Source of the DNA: Chrysomallon squamiferum
Lineage: Eukaryota > Mollusca > Gastropoda > Neomphalida > Peltospiridae
DNA length: 64,000 nucleotides
NCBI GenBank assembly: GCA_012295275.1
Contig: CM022676.1
Coordinates: 18,119,043 to 18,183,042, forward strand
Reading direction: 5' to 3'
Below are positions 12,829 to 29,524 of this stretch, one piece after another (the first letter of the stretch is position 1; each line of letters begins with the position of its first letter). The notes under the pieces are model-generated. The model was given only the letters and a program-made list of their open reading frames with translations, was not told the DNA's origin and made no database searches. The translations under genes and the position numbers were made by a program.

Positions 12829-13610
12829 CTTATAGTGTCTCACACCAGAGAACAAAGTGAAATAACTAAAATATATGATATAATGAAATTTATAAAAGAT
12901 TTATCTTTAACTTATCAAAGTTAATTATTTGTGTTTAAAAACATCACCCGAAAGATGTTAAATGTTTATCATTGACAATAACAATAATACAAAATTCAAA
13001 TAGTAATGATGATGATAACAATAAAATAAATAAGTAAATAATACTAAGAACTAAACTAAAAACTAGCAGTCATTAATAACGGGTTTCCAAAATTTTATCT
13101 ATTTATTTTTTATTATTTTTATCTGCTTTGAATATTTCAGAATAATTAATTGACGCATAAATATATTTAATTTCTTACAAATGATATAAAGCTTTTGACC
13201 AGAGCAACATGCTTTCAGTTCTGAGTTTTTTCAGGCAAATCTCAGTTGTTTCTTTTCTGATAAAAACAACAATGACAAAAGAGAAAAATAAAATTATGTC
13301 TGCTCAATCTTTGAAGCTTAATTTTCAAACAACATTTACAATAATTATTATATAAATCATATATTCATAAATTAAAAATAGTAATTAATTAGAAAAATTA
13401 AAAGTGATCTACCTCTGAATGATTTTCCAGTTTAAATAGAGGTGACATCACATCAAATGAGATAAGTAAGTAGCTAAATAAGTAAATGCTTAGCAATGAA
13501 TGAAATAAGTAAATAAGCAGATAACTAAATAAATAAGAAAGTAAATTATGTAAATATTTTTAAAAACCCACAATGCATCAGTTTTACTTTAGTACAAAGT
13601 CAACATTATC

Positions 13611-13776
<166 letters not shown>

Positions 13777-16700
13777 ATACAACACACATAACTGAATGCT
13801 CGGTACAATCAGACAAACCGAATCATTAACATCCAATATGGCGTCCGATGTGTTTCTATTACCTACTGCCTTCTTTGTGAATTGAAGGTATATAAATATA
13901 TTAAATTAAGTGCTGACCAACAAACAATTTTATAAATTTGTGAGTTTTGCTGTATTTAACTGTTAAATCTCAGTAGTGTAACTTTTTGAAACCTTCGACT
14001 TCTCTGAAACCGCCATTTCTACGCCTTCAATTATTACCTGCAACACCAAAGCGGGCTCCAAGCTTTAGCCGGAGTTTGTGTATTCCAGAAGATCATGGTA
14101 AAAGACCAACACACATAGATAGATTCTCATCACTGCTTCTTTTCAACGTTTTACCAATAAATATTTAAAATACTTGTGACTGAAAAACAAGATACATGTA
14201 TAAAGAAAATTATGCTTTGATATTCAGAATTGTTAGCCACATCTCTTGGTTTTTTTTAATTTAATTTTTTTTTTTTTTTTTTTTTAAAGTAACATGCTAT
14301 GACGCTTTAACCATCTTAAAATGGAATAATATTACTGCAATTACTTTGAAAAATGCGTCTAAAGTTGAAACATAAAATGTCTGAAATAAAATGAAAAAAA
14401 AAAAAAAGAAGAATAATAAAATAAACAACAACATAAAAACAAATACAAATAAATAAATAAATAAAATAATAATAATAATAACAACAACAACAATAACAAC
14501 AATAAAAATAATAAATAAATAAATATTTAGTTCAATGAAGGCACAAATGAGAGAGCCGCTGCTGTTTGAACTGTGGAAAGAGAAAACTGTACGAAAACTT
14601 TAATCTCAAAGTTTTATGACTTAAGTTGTCTAAGAAACCAAGTTAGTCTACGATACACAGTCTGCGTTTGTCCGAATCTGAGTCCTATGGGCGGAGCCAC
14701 TGATGATAGTGCCATCTGAAAACAGACTCAGTTTGTACAAGCGCTGTACCAGTCTCAGTGGTGTCTGAGTACGTCTGTTGTTAACAGATTTGTTGTATTG
14801 CCAGAGTATTTCAGAGTTACCGCACAGTGCCTGCACATGACTCTTGAGTTTTCTTGAGTTTTTCTCCCTTCTTCGACATAATAACTGAAACCCGAAATAT
14901 CGCAGAAATGGCGCATCAGCAGCATCGCACAAATCGCGGTATAACGTTCTTCCTGGCCACCATATATATATATATATATATTTTGTTTGCCTGAATAATG
15001 AAAATATTAATTTTTCTGAAAAGTATATTTCATTAAATAAATAAATAAACAAATAAAAATAAATGTTCCCGTTTCCTCCATGTCTTCGTGATGATGGTGT
15101 ACAGGTTACGTGACGATAACAACCTCGAGGACTGTTAACAGTAAACTGAAATGTTCTGGAATTACAGCTGCGAAACATAGATGTTACGTTTTCACTGTAC
15201 GTTTGTAAATATCTCCATTAACTTCATGCCAAATTTATTAAAACATGGATGCATCGTATTGTATCGGGACACATCTTTCCCGAATCGATGTATCGTATCG
15301 AAGCCTTTGTATCACAATACGATTCTGTATTGTAGTAATCGTTACAGTTTGGTGTATACATATCTTTCTGTGTCTGTGTGTGTGTGTGCGAGCGCGTGTT
15401 AGCGTGCTTTGAATCAGATGGTCAAACAGGCAGTGAAGTATCTAATAATACATTAATTATTATTATTCATACGCCATTGTTTCTTCGTTTATCATCCGTT
15501 TTTAACATTTTGTTTGTGAAATAGGATCTAGCGATTTATCCAGAACAAGTTTATGCTGTAGTTGTTGCTGTTGTTGTTGTTGTTGTTTTTTCCATTGTAA
15601 ATTGTGGTTACGACTGTAAGCCGGTGCCCTAAGCATCTTATTTTCTAAGCAGTCGATTTTATTTTATTTTATTAGACTTATTTATTCTATTTTTTAATTC
15701 TGTCTGTCGTTGTTTTGTTCTTTCGTTCTTTTATTCTAATTATATTTGCTTTGTTTTCATTCTATCGCTTCTCTGTCCCATTTTTTATTCTATGTCTTGG
15801 TTTACATTTTCTTTTGCATGTTTACTCGTTTAATCCTTGCATTCTTTTTCAATCGCATCATCACCGTTTTCAGGGCATTAAAAACGAGAGAAAAAACAAT
15901 AAAATAAAATAAAATGAAATATATTGAAATAAACATAAATATAATTAATATTTTTGCTTTACTAAATAAATGGCAAGATATAAAACATATATTTTTATTA
16001 AATTAATAATACATTTTTTTTCAGTGTTTAATCAAGGCAATTTCAGAATTATTGAAAAAGGCTTGTTTAATCTCAACTTAAGATGGTGCTAGATTATAGA
16101 CTCATTGTGAAATGGGCAAAATGCGATATCTGTCCTCTCTGGTCACACTTTTCATATTGTTCTAAAGTCAGAGTGTTGAGTCTTGGTAGTATTTCTAAAT
16201 ACCCACACTGTCTTGCATAAGAATAATTATTACTACCGAGTGCTTCCATTGCAAACAAATACGTTACTACAATTAGAAAACGAAATAGTTTAAGTTGACT
16301 TTTCTTCGTTCTTCTGTTGAAGTTAATTAGCTAGATATTACCACGAATGTGTGTACAAAAAGAACAATTTGTTTACCCGTACGGTCCACCGTATTGTAAA
16401 GTTTGCGATTTACCGCGACATCGTGATAACCTCCCTTGAATGGAAGCCAGTGCAATGTTGAACTTTCATCAACTGTTTTATTGTTTTAACTGCATTTATT
16501 TGTTAACACAATGACTTGGACATGATTCAAAAATTGGAAACCGAAGTATGTTTGCCTTCATACATGCAAGTATATTTCATTATTTCTTCCAAATAGTGAA
16601 GTACCGCGATATCGTGGGACCGCGGTATGCAGATAATCTTCAGGATTCTAAAGTAAAAAAGAAAGAAAGAAAAGACATTCTGGATTAATATTAGGGACTT

Positions 16701-16842
16701 TGTTAAAGAATAATATTTGATTGCAAATAAGAAAACTTAAGATGTAAAATGAATTGTAATATATTATAACTAGATAAACAAGACACATTAAAACTGTCGA
16801 TAAATGTTTTGTAGATGTCATAATGAAGCTGTATTAAATTTC

Positions 16843-16862
16843 TATTATTATTATTATTATTA

Positions 16863-16893
<31 letters not shown>

Positions 16894-16897
16894 GTTA

Positions 16898-16957
<60 letters not shown>
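16843..16957. repeat. (TTA)n microsatellite
   Basis: Partner of 8643-8755, with one more TTA unit. Confidence 0.95.
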
Positions 16958-16958
<1 letters not shown>

Positions 16959-18512
16959 TTATTTTCCTGTCAATATACTGATAAGAATGAAAAACAAAAA
17001 ATCCTAATAATGTACTGTATTGGAATTGACATCAGTTTATTATCTGTATTTTAATTTATTATATTATTTATATTTTGAAGGTCAGTGACAATATAGTTGA
17101 GGGTCAAGTATAACAGTGGACATGAGGCAGGCTCTGTCATGTTCCTCACTGCACACAGCTCTAGAACACACAAGGAAATAACAAAACATAGTATGTTGTG
17201 TACAAACATTTTGTTTAATATTAACTTTTCTGTTTTACTTTTTTTGTATGCTGTATTAGATTAATTATATCTTTGACACCAATAAAAAAACTGCAATTTC
17301 AAACGTTTGGTGTGTAGAGAACATTCTGCACAGACAACATGTAGACAATGTGAGAATTCTGTCAGGTGAACTCACATGATCAACATCATGGACAACATGG
17401 ACTCCAGTCATCTGTAAATACAACACAAAAATATACGAGTTTATTCAAATTTATAACATACATATACCTGATTAATAGTTTGTTAAAATTTTAATTTGTT
17501 ACTATTTAAAATGATTGCTGTTTAAATTACAACTAGGCTGAATAAATGAGAATTGAAACTACCATTAATTTCAAAATATTTTGGAATAAGTTTTTTGAAG
17601 AAATAAACAGTTTTACAAATTGTTAAATTCTAAATGAAAATTAGTAATAGGTGTCATCAGTTTTTAAACATTTTTATTTTTGATTTTAAATATTCAGTTT
17701 ATAAAGTTAAATTGTTATTTTAAATATAATTTTAAATTTTCTTTTACAAAAATAAAAAAAATAAATAAATAAATATATAATTAGTAAAATAATAGGTGTG
17801 TTTCAACAGCTATTATATTGAACAGAAATATGATTTATTTTTGTTTTATTTTTTAGCTTCCTTTTCCTAAATAAATTCCTTCCTTATTTAATTTTATTTA
17901 ATTTTATTTATTTTAAATTTTGTTTTGTTTTGATTTGTTTTGTTTTATTTTATTTTATTTCTAGTCAAAGTGGTTATCAAGTGTTTTATTTCACTGTGGT
18001 AAATCAGTGGAATAAAGTGAGAGAGAAAACCGTAAACTATGAATTAAACTGCCAGCTGCGTTTTCAGTGTGATTATCATTTCTCACTAGTGAATGTGTAA
18101 GTCAGTGTGTGAAGTATGGAAAGTTACAAAATCAAATCACATTAGTGCTTCCATCAGACTGTTTCTGGCTCCAATATAAAAGAAATTGAAATATGTCTTC
18201 CTGTCCATGTGTGTACACGTAATTAAACATTTCAGACAGAAAATCCTTGAATCTAGAAAATACAACTGATTTAGATAATTAAACCATGCAACACAACCTG
18301 TAGACATTTCTGTTTTCCAGGTCAAAATGATATTTTCAAAGTAATTCTAAGACATTATGTATTCATTATAATTGTATTTATGTTTGTAGAGAGGAAGGAC
18401 TGTGGTGATATTTTCTCTAGATAAGATGAATATCAAACTGTCGTACATCAGCAGCAGAGATCAAGTAAGAATTTTTAAATGTTACAAACAAAATAAATAC
18501 TAGAAAACATAA

Positions 18513-18670
18513 AGTCATGTTTAAGTCATTTTCTTTGCCACCAGAAGATAGTTCCAACACTATGAAATCGACGCCTACAATCTCAATAAGTCTGGTAGCA
18601 ATGTGATGTCCCAAAGGTAGTTTCAGTTTGAGTTGTGGCAGTTTAGCCAGTGCACACCTTTCACACTATT
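18513..18670 (-). pseudogene. Ty3/gypsy integrase fragment (unit 2 copy)
   Basis: Same CERCALAKLPQ and IVGVDF motifs as at 10308-10466. It was carried by the segmental duplication and is not a second insertion. Confidence 0.65.
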
Positions 18671-19212
18671 TACACCACAATAAGAGATCAGTATTTCTAA
18701 ATTATTAATAATATTAATTTTTATTTTATTTTACTTTTTGTTTTGACCAAAATATACAGAACAACTGACATTTATTTATATTTCCATATTTTCTAAATAA
18801 CAAATAATTTAATTAAATGTTTTTTTTGATACAATGTCAGGTACAATGTGTGGACACTGATATTATAAAATACAGAATCATTAATTTAAAACTATTTTAA
18901 AAATGTAATCGTATAATGTTTAGAATGATTCATTAATAAGATAACATAGTTTAATAATGTAAACAGTCTGAGATAAAAATAATGATTAGAATTACTATTA
19001 TAATTTCATCTTTAAAGAATTAATCATAAAGAAATTATTTATTTTAGTTTTATTTGATTTTCATAATTTAACCAATATAACTGTCTGTTACCTTGCTGGT
19101 GAAGCTCACATTAGATTTTGACCTCAATAGGGCCTCCTGCACTTTCTGATCACTGATCTCTAGAACACCATAAATCAAATCCTGAAAGTAAAATTTGGAA
19201 TAAAATAATAAC

Positions 19213-19273
<61 letters not shown>

Positions 19274-19920
19274 GTAACAATAACACTAAGAATAACAATA
19301 ATAGTAATAAGGTGTTTGAGTGTGCATGTGTATGTATATACATAAAATATTGTCAGTTATAAAAAATAATAACACCAACAATAAAGAAAGAACAATTGAA
19401 ACAAATGAGATAAGTAAGTAGCTAAATAAGTAAATGCTTAGCAATGAATGAAATAAGTAAATAAGCGGAAAACTGAAATAAATAAGAAAGTAAATTATGT
19501 AAATATTTTTAAAAAGTATACACATTTTTAAATACCCACAATGCATCAGTTTTTGTTTCAGTTAGACAGCAGAGGCAGATTTCGTTTCTTAAATTAGCCA
19601 TAAATTGAAAGTTACATTTTTAAAATTATTATATCTATCAATAATCAGTAATTACTTTAAGCAATGTGGCAAAATATTCAAACATAAATCATGTAAAAAC
19701 AAAGTCACTGCCGCAAAACATTGTATTCACAAACAAGTATTGATTATATATACTGAATGCTACTAAATGTTAACATTTTTATTCTACATGTGTCAGTTTT
19801 AAATATCATTTAGTATTCACAATTACCTACCTCAAACAATGGAAATCAAATACAATATGAATATTTATGATTAAGTAATGAATATGAATGTTATGTAAAT
19901 GAGTACAGGGCAGGACTTAC

Positions 19921-20119
19921 AGGGTCTGGAGATTCACAAACTGCTGTTGTCTGCCTGGTCTGTTCACCTCTCACTCGATTCATCATCATCATCAACATCG
20001 GCTCCGATGTTTGCAGCCAGTAACTGTAATCATTCTGTGATGTTGTGCTGTACACATTGTTGATGTTGTAGAACATAAAAACATGGTTGTAAATCTTCTC
20101 AAACAGCTGACAGCACAAC
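19921..20119 (-). pseudogene. collagen IV-like NC1 exon (unit 2 copy)
   Basis: It encodes the same peptide as 11914-11716, including the tyrosines in place of the CNINNVC cysteines. Both splice sites are retained. Confidence 0.68.
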
Positions 20120-20911
20120 CTGTAGTGGAATGTTTATTTTGATTGTTAATTAGAAATTTCTTTCGGTGTTTTTGTAAACCCTAAACCATCTTCTCATTCA
20201 ATAAATGTGTATCCTGAGAAAACTAAAATTTTAATAACTGTTTGAAGTTGAAGAAAAGTACATTTTAATTGTATTAATTTAGTTTATTTTATATCAGATC
20301 CGAAAAAGTCAATGCCTCTAGTTCAAACTTCAACATTAGAACATGAAACTACGACAGCTCAATAGAAAAACAAAATATTTAGTTCAATCAACTACACAAA
20401 TTCTGCCTATATGCTTTGGAGTTGCCCATGACACAAACAAGTAAGATACAGTGATAAAGATTAGAACTGTTCCAGTGTCACTTCTTGAGCCACAGAAATA
20501 TTAAAACTCATATTTAAATAATCAAGACCTTTTATTTTGAGCGCTTTGAATATAATATTCTTTATTTCGTTTTTGTATATTTTGTTTGTGTTTATTTGAA
20601 GATTACCATTAAAAAAAAAAAAAAAAATAAAACATAAAAAGGCATAACTGTTTAATATAGATCTGGTTCTCCTGTTTAAAACTGAAACAAAATAGACATT
20701 TTGTTTAAAAGTAAAAAAGAAAATATATAAATCTTATTTAACATTTTTAAAGCACACTGCTATCTTTGGATATAAAACATGTTACAGTTTGGTAAAAGCT
20801 GGAAATTAATAGTATTAGTAATATAATTCACTGTATTTTATTTCATTTATTGTATTTTATTGTATTTCATTTCATTAACAACAGCAAAGTATAATCTTAA
20901 AAAGCCAGTAC

Positions 20912-21034
20912 CTGCTGAAAGTGTGAGCAACTGGATGTAAATGAAGATTTTATAACAAAGCTGGGATTCTTCCTCCAGTTTGTTCAGACTGTAGTCAACT
21001 GATGTTTCGCCGGAAATCTTCAGAGTCAGGGAGA
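20912..21034 (-). pseudogene. 123-nt exon-like frame (unit 2 copy)
   Basis: Identical in reading to 12828-12706; splice sites kept; unrecognised. Confidence 0.22.
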
Positions 21035-21661
21035 CTTATAGTGTCTCACACCAGAGAACAAAGTGAAATAACTAAAATATATGATATAATGAAATTTATA
21101 AAAGATTTATCTTTAACTTATCAAAGTTAATTATTTGTGTTTAAAAACATCACCCGAAAGATGTTAAATGTTTATCATTGACAATAACAATAATACAAAA
21201 TTCAAATAGTAATGATGATGATAACAATAAAATAAATAAGTAAATAATACTAAGAACTAAACTAAAAACTAGCAGTCATTAATAACGGGTTTCCAAAATT
21301 TTATCTATTTATTTTTTATTATTTTTATCTGCTTTGAATATTTCAGAATAATTAATTGACGCATAAATATATTTAATTTCTTACAAATGATATAAAGCTT
21401 TTGACCAGAGCAACATGCTTTCAGTTCTGAGTTTTTTCAGGCAAATCTCAGTTGTTTCTTTTCTGATAAAAACAACAATGACAAAAGAGAAAAATAAAAT
21501 TATGTCTGCTCAATCTTTGAAGCTTAATTTTCAAACAACATTTACAATAATTATTATATAAATCATATATTCATAAATTAAAAATAGTAATTAATTAGAA
21601 AAATTAAAAGTGATCTACCTCTGAATGATTTTCCAGTTTAAATAGAGGTGACATCACATCA

Positions 21662-22025
21662 AATGAGATAAGTAAGTAGCTAAATAAGTAAATGCTTAGC
21701 AATGAATGAAATAAGTAAATAAGCAGATAACTAAATAAATAAGAAAGTAAATTATGTAAATATTTTTAAAAACCCACAATGCATCAGTTTTTGTTTTCGT
21801 TAGACAGCAGAGGCAGATTTCGTTTCTTAAATTAGCCATAAATGAAAGTTACATTTTTAAAATTAATATATCTATCAATAATCAGTAATTACTTTAAGCA
21901 ATGTGACAAAATAGTCAAATATAAATCATGTAGAAACAAAATCACTGCCACAAAACATTGTATTCACAAATATTGATTAAGTATACTGAATACTGCTGTT
22001 AACATTCTCGTTCTGCATGAGTCAG
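21662..22025. repeat. dispersed repeat R1, diverged copy
   Basis: Homologous to 11191-11600 with many substitutions and small deletions. It spans the right edge of the 8.2-kb array. Confidence 0.7.
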
Positions 22026-22429
22026 TTTAAATAGAGGTGACATCACATCAGCAGCAGCAAACAAAAATAAAAATGTTGAGGGAAGATTTCCACTTTCAGC
22101 AACAGTTTCTGAAATACTCAAGTACTGAAGATAGAAAAAAACGGATTTATATATCTATAATATGAAAAATAATGTAGCTGAAATATTAATTATTTAATCT
22201 GAAAAATTTTAAACATGGACAAATCTCAGTTGAACAACTGAATAAGATAGTTATATATAAAAACATGCTGAAATATTAAAATTATAAATTTAAAATTGTA
22301 TGATCTAAGCATTATGAAGAAACATGTGACAGCTAATGCCACAAAATGTTAGAAATTATCACAAGATGCAATTAGTGACATGTTCTGACTGAAATATTAA
22401 AAAAATATTAAAATATCAATTGGTATTAC

Positions 22430-23165
22430 AAAACACATTTCTTAATACGAGAGATAATATGCTGGGCTCCAAATATCCGGTCACCGAATTTCAGCGAAAG
22501 TTCCGTATAGGCGATTGGGATGTAAAAAACATTAGTCGCCCCATAAAATATATCTGGGTGACCTCTTATTTCCATAAGCTTTAACATAATTGCAGTTCTC
22601 TTGTCTGAGTTGAAAGGTGAAACATCTTCATCTGGACAAAGGAAATGTTTTGTAATTTTGAATCCTTCTGTCTCAGTGAGTATGTGAGTGGGTATCACAT
22701 GTTTTTACAAAATACGTCTGATCAAGTAATGGATAACGCACGTGCTTCACGAACTCTCCCAGTGCTTCGCGCATGTTTTTTTTCACTCGTCTGTTTTCCT
22801 TGCTTCCTGCACGCGCTGTCAGCCCACTTCACAGCGGCTTCAAAAACATTTTTCTCGTCTGCTGTCAGTTCGTCTGATCGTATGATCTCAACCAGACATT
22901 GGTGACAAAGATCGGTGACTTCATCTGACTACAAAACTTCGTCGCCATTTTTCAAAATATAGTCAACAGTTTTTTTTCCTTAGATCAAGTTCATCAAACA
23001 GGTGACCTTGTTCAAGCACGACGCACGCATTCTGTGACGACAACGACAACTCGAAATAGTTTACGCATTTGGCTTCAAGTATTGTGATGAAGTACTTCCT
23101 CGATAGATACAGCAGACCGGTGACGTGGTCCCCTGTTAGTATGACGTCATCCGTATAAAGATATG
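22430..23165 (-). pseudogene. intronless BTBD6-like (BTB-BACK) pseudogene
   Basis: The minus strand starts inside a BTB domain (LYTDDVILTGDHVTGLLYLS, RKYFITILEAKCVNYFE, VVLEQGHLFDE) and continues into a BACK domain (LCHQCLVEIIRSDELTADEK, NVFEAAVKWADSACRKQGKQ). A 90-codon tail follows (EGFKITKHFL ... KFGDRIFGAQHI). The order and motifs match BTBD3/BTBD6-type BTB-BACK-PHR proteins, which act as substrate adaptors for cullin-3 ubiquitin ligases. The start of BTB is missing, and several frameshifts and stops break the frame (after FDELDL, inside BACK and before the tail). No PHR domain is clear. The lack of introns fits a retrocopy but does not prove it. Confidence 0.75.
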
Positions 23166-24599
23166 TGTAAAAGAAGAAGAGTAAGACTTTAAAAAGTGAG
23201 ATAATTGTGTGAGATTAATTAATTAGAAAATAATTAGATTACTAACAAAAACGGTAATTTTATCTAGGTTTCTGTCTGTATGTATGTCTGTCTTCCTCAC
23301 TTTTTCATACGCGTGTTTCCATGTCTGTGTGTGTAAGTGTGTGCATGTGACGGTGTGTGTGTTTTCACATACTTTAAAAACACTGAGAAGATTTATGCCT
23401 TCGTATCCGGTATTTTGATATTTCTTTGAAATGCGTAAAGTATCGTTCCTTTTCATCCGCCATTGTTGAAAGTTTCAATTACCTTTCTATTAATAGTCAA
23501 AGAGCAGAACATGAGAAATAAACCGCGCCAAATGAAAACAGTGTCGTCTGCTCATTCGAATTTGATCGTCTGCTGACAATGCTTGCAACTAACGTGTATT
23601 GGGCAGAGCTAATTCATTTGCTCTGTTTTCGTTCACAACCGGATGTGGGTATCTGCCCCTCCTATGATTAGTGCTGACCTGCTCCCGGGTTCGTTTTTGT
23701 TGATTTTTTCGATCATCAAAAGGAGGCAGTGGTTTGTAATAAAACGACAACATTAAACAGCCATTAACAGTCGTTAAGCTAGCTTTTATCTTCACTAAAC
23801 TGGGATACAAAACAAAACAATATACTTGGTTACGTTTATTAAAAATATCAGATGATATCGAACATTCCTTAGTTAAAAGAAGAAAAGGAAAACAAACGAG
23901 GAAGAAGAAAATAAAAAGTCTAGAGAAGATCGAAATGGATTTATTCAAGAACAGCAACAAGGAAAACAGTTACAAGTGTCGTAGATACAAGTAACCAACA
24001 CAGACACTAAGCCTGCACCTTTACTGTGTCTTAATTACTGCAGACTGCTGTTCTTTTGCAACAACCACTACGACAGCGGCTGCTAATATGTCCAAGCTAC
24101 TACTTCTGCTGTTGGAGTTAGCTGTTACAACTACATAACAGTTACTACTATGTCGCTTCTAGATCTGTCTGTTCGGTTTTGTTTTATATTTAAAATGTCT
24201 GTTCGGTTTTGTTTTATATTTAAAATGAGTTATTAGTGTTTTTCTAAACCAACCTTTTATAAGTATAAAGTACAATTCTGTTGTTTAATTATCACCGTTC
24301 AAAGTAAATGTTGAGTATCAAATGCATCGTGTTTAACTATTTTCATAGAGCAGACAAGAAAAGTGTTTACTGATACAGTGGGAGATAATTCCTTTACCAC
24401 TTGCATGAAGAGAAAGTTTGAATTATTTCCCTTTAGTGTTTCGAATTTATTCTTAATTAATTGTAGATTTTTGATGAAAAAACTGAAACTAAAAGTTATA
24501 TAATATCGTGGAATTAAAAAAAGAAAAGAAAGAAAATAAAAGAAAATCAATATTTAAATTTGGTGTGTCAATTCAAAGATGAATATCGACCATTTATAA

Positions 24600-25094
24600 T
24601 AAACATGAATCGTGTTTATACATAAAAGGTAAGATTACTAAACGGTTCAAATGTACAGAGGTTGTAGACAAGGGGATCTATTACTTCACTGTGTTTTCAT
24701 TTTATGTGTTGAGAATCTTGTAATCTTAGTAAGAAATATCAAATATATACACGGGATTGAGATTAACGGTAATGAATTTAAAATGTCACAATTTGCCAGG
24801 AACACAACAGTGCTGTCACGTTGGTGTGATAAAACTCTATAAGAATATGTAGAGACATTAAAACAGTTTACCGATATATATGTTCTTACAGTTAATAAAG
24901 ATAAAACAGATATAATAAAATTAGGCAAAGACAAAATGATCACAGAAAAAATAACATCAAACCATACATTAAAATGTGCTACACAATTTACAATACTTGC
25001 GATGTGGTTTTCTACGGATCAAGCACAACAACTAAGCTTTAACGCAAAGTTCATTAACGTTCAAACGTTGCTTCAATCGTTGTTTCTTACGTTT
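24600..25094 (+). mobile_element. LINE reverse transcriptase fragment
   Basis: The plus frame reads MYRGCRQGDLLL (the RGCRQGDPLSP motif of non-LTR reverse transcriptases), VFILCVENLVIL and GIEINGNEFKMSQFARNTT. In active elements the last motif contains Y/F-A-D-D, so here both catalytic aspartates are lost (ARN). After a stop the homology continues (FTILAMWFSTDQAQQ) to 25094, where it meets the NC1 exon remnant. Stops and frameshifts show it is dead. The element family is not assigned. Confidence 0.7.
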
Positions 25095-25144
25095 AGAACA
25101 TAAAAACATGGTTGTAAATCTTCTCAAACAGCTGACAGCACTAC
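25095..25144 (-). pseudogene. truncated collagen IV-like NC1 exon
   Basis: This is the first 50 bases of the same exon as 11914-11716: acceptor CACTGCAG, then QLFEKIYNHVFMF. It stops exactly where LINE sequence begins. The downstream intron-like sequence (to about 25490) also matches 11915-12240. Confidence 0.65.
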
Positions 25145-25559
25145 CTGCAGTGTAATGTTTTTTATTTTTCTTATTGTTAATTAGAATTATTTTTCTGTGT
25201 TTTTATAAAACCTAAACCATCTTCTCATTCAATAAGTGTTTATCCTGAGAAAAGCTGAAATTATAGAAAAAGTTTAAGCTTGAAATGAATTTAAAGAAAA
25301 ATAGATTTGTATTTATTTATTTAGTTTATTTTATATCAGATCCAAAAAAGTCAGTGCCTCTACATCAATCTTCAGTTCTGATAACATTACAACATGAAAC
25401 ACTAAACAATAACTTAAGAAAAAATGTTTCATTCAGTCAACTACACAAATCCTCTCCATGTGCTCTGGAGCTGTCCATGATACAAACAAGTGAGTAGTCA
25501 ACCTTCATCTTGTATGTTCCTGCAGTTTTTTACTCTATATACCCACTGAAAAAAGAAAC

Positions 25560-25695
25560 CAAGACATGCATTACCAGAAACACCAGGAAACCTGGTAGAC
25601 CAGGAACACAATCATTACCATGAAGTCCTTGAACACCAGGTGCCACAGGATCTCCATGGATACCAAGTTCTCCAGTGTAACCAGTTTCACCTTTT
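25560..25695 (-). pseudogene. collagen Gly-X-Y exon, decayed
   Basis: After an acceptor (TGTGACTGTAG) the frame reads KGETGYTGELGIHGDP, VAPGVQGLHGND, CVPGLPGF. Glycine stands at every third position except two triplets, where it is Val and Cys. A one-base deletion after GLPGF then shifts the frame; the Gly-X-Y pattern resumes in another frame (PGVSGNACLG). It lies upstream, in the minus direction, of the truncated NC1 exon, the order expected in a type IV collagen gene. The family is clear, the exact chain is not. Confidence 0.7.
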
Positions 25696-25744
25696 CTACA
25701 GTCACAACGTGTACCAGAGAGAAACACAATTTTATTATTCAGGT

Positions 25745-29437
<3,693 letters not shown>

Positions 29438-29443
29438 TTTATT
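29438..29443 (-). terminator. AATAAA polyadenylation signal of RING/NHL copy A
   Basis: AATAAA on the minus strand, about 80 bases past the stop codon of the 570-aa gene. The same signal lies past copy C at 55638-55643. Confidence 0.45.
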
Positions 29444-29524
29444 TATCAGTTCGTGTAAAGAAAAGAAATGTCTGTCAACTTCAAAGCAGTTAAAGTGAAA
29501 CAAACTTAGGAGACAGTTTGAAGT

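Noticed and set aside
14648-15178. 176-codon minus-strand open frame in tandem unit 2
   Set aside because: It runs through (TA)n and AAATA repeats, is broken in unit 1 by a microsatellite length change, and matches no known family.
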